Below, one piece after another: positions 59,201 through 64,000 of a stretch of DNA of 64,000 nucleotides (positions within the stretch are counted from its first letter, which is position 1; each line of letters opens with the position of its first letter). This DNA is from Nematostella vectensis (taxonomy: Eukaryota; Cnidaria; Anthozoa; Actiniaria; Edwardsiidae). A model generated the notes under the pieces. That model searched no databases. It saw nothing but the letters and a program-made list of their open reading frames with translations, and was not told where the DNA came from. The stretch covers positions 2,232,001 through 2,296,000 of the forward strand of contig NC_064037.1 of NCBI RefSeq assembly GCF_932526225.1. The letters run 5' to 3'. A program made the translations under genes and the position numbers.

Positions 59201-60827
59201 GTGTTATTTTAGTTAGTTCACTAAATGAAAGCAGGTCTGCCTTTGTCAAGGACAGGCTTGACATAATTTAAATAAAATATTTGTTTCATGATTCGATGAT
59301 CGACTTGCGTGACGTATGATAGACTTGCGTGACGTACGGTCGACTTGCGTGACGTATGGTCGACTTGCGTGACGTATGGTCGACTTGCGTGACGTATGAT
59401 CGACTTGCGTGACGTATGATCGACTTGCGTGACGTATGATCGACTTGCGTGATGTTTGATCGACTTGCGTGACGCATGCTTACGTGGCAATAAAACCCTA
59501 CGCAAATTAAATCTTGATTTAACTAAATCTCTCCTCTTCAACCACGGTGAAATTTAATCCCTCCTTTAATAAAGATGTAACCGTGAAATTGCAGAAGTCT
59601 TAGAATCAAGGTGCGTCATAAGTGAATAATGTGCAATTTGATACCACGACTTGAGTGTTACTGTTTCCCATTCATCACGAGTACTTATTCAAAAGTTTGA
59701 GAAATTGAATAAACAAAACATTGGGCAGAAAAAATTTAAAAACCCAAAAAATAACATGAGGATGTCGGCTATAAACAAATTTTAAACAAAGATCGGTAAA
59801 ATTCATCCGGTGGGCGTGTCATCTTCACCTTGTTGAAGATGCACTATCCGATTTAATAAAGCCTTTGTGAGTGATCCATTAAATCTCACCCCTATTCGTT
59901 ACGAGTTGAAGAATGATATGGGCACTCAGCGATGGCTGCGTGCTTTCTCGTCCTCAAAAGGTTTTTTAGTGTTAATACATGGTTAAAAAGCAATGTAGAA
60001 ACTTAAAGATATATATATATCTAATTCGAAAACGTCAGGGCTAATGGCGAATAGCAGTTCCAAGACCGAAGTGCTTATGGGTATTAATTATTCGTAAGCT
60101 TAAAGGTTATAAACGCGCCCCAGCGATTCCACAGCCAGACATTCGTATAAAAGATCCATATTCTCCTGCATTCGGTTAGGACGTAATGGTCGTAGAACTG
60201 ATATTCTCTCTCGTCAACCATCTCCAATTGTCTGCAATGGTTACTGTCATCCCAAAACTTCGAAGCCTTTTATTGGCCAGCACTGAAATGGTTTTCAGTC
60301 ACGCCATGCACCTCTGCGTAAGGACCAATCAAAAAGCGCCAAATGTCATTCTACACTCCAACCTTGTGTAAATACCATTTATGGTGATACGCAACAAATC
60401 TTTTGGTGGTATATCATGTGATCAATTCTGATGGTTTTGAATGACGGAAACACGGAGGCGGTTAAGCAGTTAGAGATCGCAGTTTAACAGGAATCCAGCA
60501 GGGCATATCACTAAGCCTGTTTTTGAATTTCCTTTTTATTTATTCTTCCTATTTTTTTTTGTTTCTAGAGCGTTAGCGCCCTCTGCTAGCGGCAGCCTTT
60601 TCGCGTGGTCGATTAGCGAAGGCTACAAGCTTGGCTTCCCGTTTAATGTAAACCTCGCCTTCATTTTTCTGGGATTGATTAGACTTCTAAGTGTGGTATT
60701 TTGCTGTTTTCTTAGCCAAGACCTTAACAAGCAGAAAATAAGGCCCAAGGCTAGAACAGAGGATACTGCTTTATTTAGAAGAAGAAAAGTAGTAGAAACA
60801 ACACCTGTTTGGGAGTCAGCGGTATAG
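44297..60827 (+). CDS. Major facilitator transporter, zinc-induced-facilitator-like
   Basis: Fifteen exons join in phase to 563 aa: 44297-44392, 46513-46569, 46643-46725, 47048-47199, 47395-47450, 50587-50653, 51157-51204, 52050-52161, 52805-52971, 53933-54092, 54763-54869, 55132-55223, 56778-56851, 58560-58721, 60569-60827. This is a 12-TM MFS carrier; plant and fungal relatives (ZIFL, YCR023C) are H+-coupled efflux carriers, but the substrate here is unknown. TM1 reads LLFPFLPAMV. Motif A is GMLSDKFGRRP, and GMVLGPAIGGYLAEPGEKYP and FSPGSLFHRF match the ZIFL pattern. The loop between TM6 and TM7 (about 224-332) is long, with a six-Cys segment from exon 10. The C-half has FINNSVPSELLGTVNG and SGSLFAWSI. 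Introns hold nested TIR elements, a DIRS fragment and many minisatellites. The exon 14 acceptor is triplicated. Confidence 0.92.
44770..45264 (-). pseudogene. DIRS-like reverse transcriptase fragment
   Basis: A minus-strand frame contains TWDLKSGYHHIDIHPDHH, VLPFGLASACFCFTKLMRPL and the catalytic YLDD box (near 45055). After a frame change at about 45040 the sequence continues with KSHFQPMQIGEWLGFTI. This WDLKSGYHH/PFGL/YLDD/GEWLGF series is typical of tyrosine-recombinase retrotransposons of the DIRS/Ngaro group. The piece is truncated on both sides and lies antisense in intron 1 of the transporter gene. Confidence 0.75.
47825..48058. repeat. GATGATAA-rich simple repeat
   Basis: Degenerate GATGATAATG and GATGATGATGA runs lie in transporter intron 5, immediately left of a TIR element. 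Open frames on both strands are by-products of the repeat. Confidence 0.85.
48060..50196. mobile_element. TIR element A with G/C runs, carrying nested element B
   Basis: AGGGAGTGTTCATTATTTAT at 48060 is matched in inverted orientation by ATAAATAATGAACACTCCCT ending near 50195. Both ends continue into GGCC(A)TA/GAGGGGG-type sequence with long C or G runs. No transposase is seen. A second element (48421-49190) lies within it. The element is in transporter intron 5. Confidence 0.65.
48421..49190. mobile_element. TIR element B, copy 1 (nested)
   Basis: AGGGAAGGGTCACTATTTAT at 48421 faces the inverted end AAAAAATGACCCCTCCCT at 49190. Inside, GGAGGGCTGCTA and its complement TAGCAGCCCTCC extend the terminal inverted repeat. 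A related copy lies at 51353-51738 in the same orientation. Confidence 0.7.
50809..50940. repeat. 40-bp tandem repeat, about three copies (transporter intron 6)
   Basis: AATCAACCAGATATGTAACA followed by GCAACCGTATTTGTAACAAA repeats three times with the last copy shortened. Confidence 0.85.
51353..51738. mobile_element. TIR element B, copy 2 (internally deleted)
   Basis: The copy shows the same left end (GGAAAGGTCATTATTTATCGG), shared interior (CACAAAAATAGTAACGCTCC-type) and inverted right end (ATGATGACCCTTCCCT) as copy 1, but only 386 bp remain. It lies in transporter intron 7. Confidence 0.7.
53235..53700. repeat. TGATGG / TGG microsatellite
   Basis: A long run of GGTGATGGTGAT and GGTGGTGGTGG motifs with interruptions lies in transporter intron 9. 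The long frames it opens on both strands are not coding. Confidence 0.95.
54362..54756. repeat. 26-bp minisatellite, about 15 copies, abutting exon 11
   Basis: TGATATCAGTGTAATGATTG followed by CATCTT repeats nearly perfectly about 15 times. The last copy ends only about six bases before the exon 11 acceptor (TTCACAATTAG, ending 54762), so the array occupies the branch-point region. Confidence 0.95.
55625..56490. repeat. 27-bp minisatellite, about 31 copies
   Basis: The unit GTGATGTGATTGTGACATGT followed by CGTGACC shows higher-order repetition of variant blocks. It lies in transporter intron 12. A period divisible by three keeps frames open on both strands. Confidence 0.95.
56966..57890. repeat. 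20-bp minisatellite split by a hairpin insert
   Basis: The unit TTGTGTGACGGATCTTTGAC runs from about 56966 to 57312 and again from about 57488 to 57890, in transporter intron 13. The interruption is a 170-bp insert containing a perfect inverted repeat. Confidence 0.95.
57319..57434. repeat. Perfect 50-bp inverted repeat (hairpin)
   Basis: The arms 57319-57368 and 57385-57434 are exact reverse complements over 50 bases, with a 16-base spacer (GTCTGCCCTGAAGAAG). The insert lies inside the 20-bp array, and TTGAATTCTGTGA occurs on both sides (about 57307-57319 and 57490-57502). It may be a target duplication or just two array units. Confidence 0.92.
58291..58583 (+). repeat. 93-bp tandem triplication over the transporter exon 14 acceptor
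   Basis: Three copies of a unit containing TTTCTCTGACTGCTTGTGTT + TCGCAACAG|GCCGGTCACC have acceptors ending at 58373, 58466 and 58559. Only the last leads into the exon 14 reading frame. Splicing to the middle acceptor meets TAA within 12 codons. Confidence 0.9.
58950..59480. repeat. 20-bp minisatellite TGCGTGACGTATGATCGACT, two blocks
   Basis: Block one (about 58960-59095) and block two (about 59295-59475) share the unit CGACTTGCGTGACGTATGAT. Between them lies a dispersed repeat. The unit contains TGACGTA, a CRE-like word, about a dozen times. It lies in transporter intron 14. Confidence 0.9.
59138..59312 (+). repeat. Dispersed repeat, copy 1 (second copy 61206-61318)
   Basis: CTAAGACCCCTGGGTATTCG, AGCATAAGGTGATATAACAT and CAAATATTTTGTTTCATGATTCGATG-type words reappear in the same order at 61206-61318. 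Copy 1 has about 50 extra bases in the middle (59213-59262). Confidence 0.7.
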
Positions 60828-62965
60828 CACATGCGCAACAGCACGTGCGCAACGCTATTGCCTCGGCCAAGCAAGTAACAACTAGTCGCTGCACCAGCGT
60901 TAACTAGGGCTACAAAAGGAATCACCGAAAAATGTAGTCTGCATTTTGTACCTGCTGGTGAGCTATTTTCTCGGGGGCTCGTACACTTGAAAGCCCCGTG
61001 TAAACTGCGCGAGCACCAGCCAGCATTGCTGGCGAATTTCGGAAGATATCTAAAAATATATATATATATATTTTTTAAATTATTACAGAATAAACTAATT
61101 GTTGATACATTTTAAATAAAAAAAGGAACACAGTCATATTTTTGAAGACGATATGTCGTCTGCATATGCGAATTGAACGAGGTGGAGGCCATTGTAATGC
61201 CCGCTAAGACCCCTGGGTATTCGAGCATAAGGTGATGTAACATCCAAGTCTGGTTTCACTGCTGCGTGTTATTTTAATTATTTTAATTCAAATAAAATAT
61301 TTGTTTCATGATTCGATGGGGGTACGTTTGAATAATTAAATGCCTATATGAGTTGTACTAAGAAAATGATCAATTAGGACATGTGAATAAACCTTACGGG
61401 CATAATTATTATCGTGGCGTGAGGATTTTGATAAAAGTAATGCCTAGTTTAAACGCCGTACTTTCCATGAGCCGTATTTAATGCAAATTAATGCATTGTT
61501 TTGTCTTCATTTGCAGGCATTTGCATTCAATACGGCTCATGGAAAGTACGACGTTTGTGCAGGGCCTAAGGGATAAAATTAGTCCCCCCCCCCTTTCAGG
61601 AGAAAAAAAATTTCCATGCCGCCCCCCTTATGCTTCCCCCATCCGTCCAGTTGATGATATATATGATGCAAAAAGGCTTTTTGTTCTTCTCCTTGCGAGA
61701 AAAGCGAAGCACGAGAAAGAAAAGAAAGAGAGATAGGAAGACATGACGAGAGAAGTCTGGAGGCTCTGGTACCCAGGGTATATTTGCACTCAACCTTAGA
61801 ACAAAATCACTTGTATCAAGAAAAAATACTTCCCTCAAATAGGTGCCTCGCACGAAAAGAGCTCTTTCTAGAGATAAAACAATTTTTGCAACGATCTCAC
61901 TTTTTATTTCTTTGAAAGATCTATTTCAATTGACACCGCAAAGTACGCTCTCTTTTGGCAACATTACACCCTGGGTAATGTGGGAACGGAAATGGCTATC
62001 CAGGTGATCAATCAAACGTATCTACTTGAAAGTTTCAAAGGCTTTCATGTAAAACTAAACTAAAACCATACTTTACTCATTTTCAGCCGAAACCAGAGCC
62101 ATCCCCAAACGAGGTCTAGGAGACGTGTCTAAACTAGAGAATACAAAAAACAAAGAGAAACGTGCCAAATTTGTGCATTTATCTACTTAGATTTTCTACC
62201 TCTGCCTTCTAACCTATGTGGTTTTACTAAAAGCTTGTGTTCCTCGTCACAGGCCTATTGCCAGGATTTTGGGCGGGGGAATTTGTTTACCCATTTAGCG
62301 GACCATTTTCTCTAAGGTAGCTCGTATTAGCTCGCAGTCGTACTTAATTTTCCTTCATTAGGTAGGTCGGACCTTCCAGTGGGGGGGGGGGGGGGGGGTT
62401 CTTTCGAACCGCCCCCCCCCCCCCCCTGTCTAGGGGCCTATCCTTAGTTTCAATATGAACATTCTTATTATGATGATATTTTTAATTTTAAGCGCTAGAC
62501 TGTGTACAGGTACAGCTTTGAAGTGTTTCTTGTACATTTGATTTGGATTTTTTTAACTAGAACTAAAAAACAACTTTCATTAGATTTTATTGTATTTTTA
62601 TTGACTTATTACTCAAACCCTTGATAACTTGAACTCCCGCTAACAGTGATTTCTGTGATTTACCGTAGGCTCTTATCGATATTGTTATGAAGTCCTTCTC
62701 TCATACACTATTCCATCGCCCTTATTTTAGACAAGCGACTGACGCTATTCTTTTACAAGGGGGGGGGGGGGTACGCAGTTCTGCATTGGATTAGTTATTC
62801 GTGCTGTTTTTTAAGCTTTTTATATTTCTAGTTGTGATATTTCCGTTTACAATATGTGCGTGTTAACGATTTGGGGCGGTTAAACTCTGCTTTGACCGTT
62901 CTATTTTCTGTTTACCTATTTCCCAACTTCCGTCTCTTTTTAACGCGTCGTCGTAGATTGATAGA
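60828..62965. other. Intergenic DNA between the transporter and the GPCR
   Basis: This stretch contains the second copy of a dispersed repeat (61206-61318), a 36-bp-arm hairpin (61453-61554) and several long C/G runs (62379-62428, 62760-62771). No exon was recognised. Confidence 0.45.
61453..61554. repeat. Inverted repeat, 36-bp arms
   Basis: ACGCCGTACTTTCCATGAGC (61453) pairs with GCTCATGGAAAGTACGACGT (ending 61554). The arms extend to 61488 and back to 61519 with two mismatches, around a 30-base AT-rich loop. Confidence 0.8.
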
Positions 62966-63240
62966 TTGATAAACTACAATTTTCAAGACAAACGGAACTT
63001 ATTTCGATAACCCACAATTTGCAAAACAAGCGAAAGATTATTCCGATAACCTGCAATTTAAAAAACAAACGGAACTTATTTCGATAACCCGCAATTTGCC
63101 AAACAAGCGAAAAATTATTTCGATAACTTGGAATTTGCAAAACAAACAGAACTTATTTCGATGACCTACAATTTACAAAACAAACGGCATGTATTTTGAT
63201 AACCAACAATTTGCAAAACAAACGGAATATATTTCGATCG
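62966..63240. repeat. 38-bp minisatellite, about seven copies
   Basis: The unit CGATAACCCACAATTTGCAA followed by AACAAACGGAACTTATTT varies moderately. It lies about 150 bp beyond the GPCR stop codon, within or just past its 3' UTR. Confidence 0.9.
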
Positions 63241-63392
63241 CTATATAGAAGCTAGTGTTATAGCTAGCATGTTTCCCTAAAACAATTCACGGGGCGCCCA
63301 GACAAAAGGCTAGAGCGCCTGTTGTTATGACTGCGTGTCGCAGTTTATAAAAATCACATCCAAGAGTACATTAAACAATGCTCTCTGTACAT

Positions 63393-64000
63393 CTACCTCG
63401 TCAGAAGGAGCCTACTCATGGGTAAAACATTGGTCCCATCGCTCTCGCTACGCTTCCTTTTCTTCAGAACACATCTAAAGATCCTTTTGTAGGCTTTCAG
63501 GTACAGGAGGTCCATCTTGCCGTAGACTATCGGATTGAGGGCATTCGGCACCCATGTCAGTAGGTGGGCGTATTTAAACAACAGGAACCCGTAGCTTAGG
63601 GTAGCCATCACGTCGAAATTCATTAACAAGTAGAGCACCTGGTACGGTAGGTAGCAAAGCGCAAACAGGACCATTATCAGAAAGGCCATGCGAATAAATT
63701 TTTTCTCGATGTCTGTCTTGGCTCCACCGTGCAGGCTTGTTGAATGTTCGTCACGAAACTTTCCCGCGCTGTGCAGTTTAAGGACTAGGCTTGTGTACAT
63801 AATGCTCATGATTAGAATCGGGAGAGTGTAGTTTACGACCATTAGGAAAAGGGAATACATATAGGCATATTTGTGCGCGGGAAACGCTTCTATGCACACG
63901 TTCAATGTCTGACCGTTCGGTAGATAAAGAAGCTTCATTCTGTGCGCGCCAAAGGAGGGAAGAGCGCAGAGGACAGCAGTGAGCCAGATTAGAGCGATAA
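63393..64000 (-). CDS. Class A (rhodopsin-like) GPCR, neuropeptide-receptor type, 5' truncated by the window
   Basis: The minus-strand frame is open from the window edge to a stop at 63395-63393 and encodes about 202 residues from TM4 onward. TM4 is ALIWLTAVLCALPSFG. ECL2 holds the conserved Cys (NVCIEAF). TM5 runs through YSLFLMVVNYTLPILIMSIM. The third intracellular loop is basic, ending KTDIEKKFIRM. TM6 contains FALCYLPYQ (the CWxP region) and TM7 contains NALNPIVYG (the NPxxY motif). A basic C-tail (FRCVLKKRKR) follows. The receptor acts at the plasma membrane through G proteins. Neuropeptide (NPY/RFamide/tachykinin-like) receptors are the closest by eye, but the ligand cannot be named. 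TM1-TM3 with DRY lie outside the window. No intron interrupts the visible part. Confidence 0.92.
   Translation of the reverse strand, partial: IALIWLTAVLCALPSFGAHRMKLLYLPNGQTLNVCIEAFPAHKYAYMYSLFLMVVNYTLPILIMSIMYTSLVLKLHSAGKFRDEHSTSLHGGAKTDIEKKFIRMAFLIMVLFALCYLPYQVLYLLMNFDVMATLSYGFLLFKYAHLLTWVPNALNPIVYGKMDLLYLKAYKRIFRCVLKKRKRSESDGTNVLPMSRLLLTR

Overview
The window looks like nuclear DNA of an invertebrate animal; my best guess is an anthozoan cnidarian of the sea-anemone type. Genes are intron-rich, with GT-AG introns and encoded proteins close to animal families. Intergenic and intronic DNA is packed with degenerate retrotransposons, inverted-repeat (MITE-like) elements, minisatellites and poly-C/poly-G runs. 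There are no operons, prokaryotic signals or CRISPR arrays. The species assignment is inference.

Six host genes can be read, five of them by joining exons whose phases match exactly. (1) A small SANT/Myb-domain gene lies on the minus strand at about 5.1-6.6 kb. (2) A PRODH2-type hydroxyproline dehydrogenase lies on the plus strand, 15667-28622, 9 exons, 487 aa. (3) Geminin lies on the plus strand, 30207-33494, 8 exons, 271 aa. (4) The GTPase DRG1 lies on the minus strand, 37258-43900, 12 exons, 365 aa. (5) A ZIF-like major facilitator transporter lies on the plus strand, 44297-60827, 15 exons, 563 aa. (6) The 3' part of a class A GPCR lies on the minus strand from 63393 to the window edge. 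DRG1 and the transporter are head to head, with 396 bp between start codons.

Mobile DNA: a LINE 3' end (1-581), a broken Ty3/gypsy pol (about 1.36-3.7 kb, plus), a tRNA-derived SINE (5.8 kb), a repeat family carrying a nested long-TIR element (6.9-9.0 kb), a young non-autonomous LTR retrotransposon with two identical 148-bp LTRs (11967-14437), a Harbinger-like MITE (14.6-15.3 kb), a foldback element (16.0-16.6 kb), a second broken gypsy element with its 3' LTR (17.9-21.1 kb, minus) and a DIRS-like RT fragment (45 kb). Several of these sit in intron 1 of PRODH2 or in introns of the transporter.

The most unusual signal is a recurring pattern in which short tandem duplications overlap exon/intron junctions. 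There are four cases: the PRODH2 exon 9 acceptor (38 bp), the DRG1 exon 2 donor (56 bp), the DRG1 exon 6 donor (42 bp) and the transporter exon 14 acceptor (93 bp, three copies). In each case only one copy of the splice site keeps the reading frame open. Many of the longest open frames in the window are artefacts of minisatellites and are listed as rejected.
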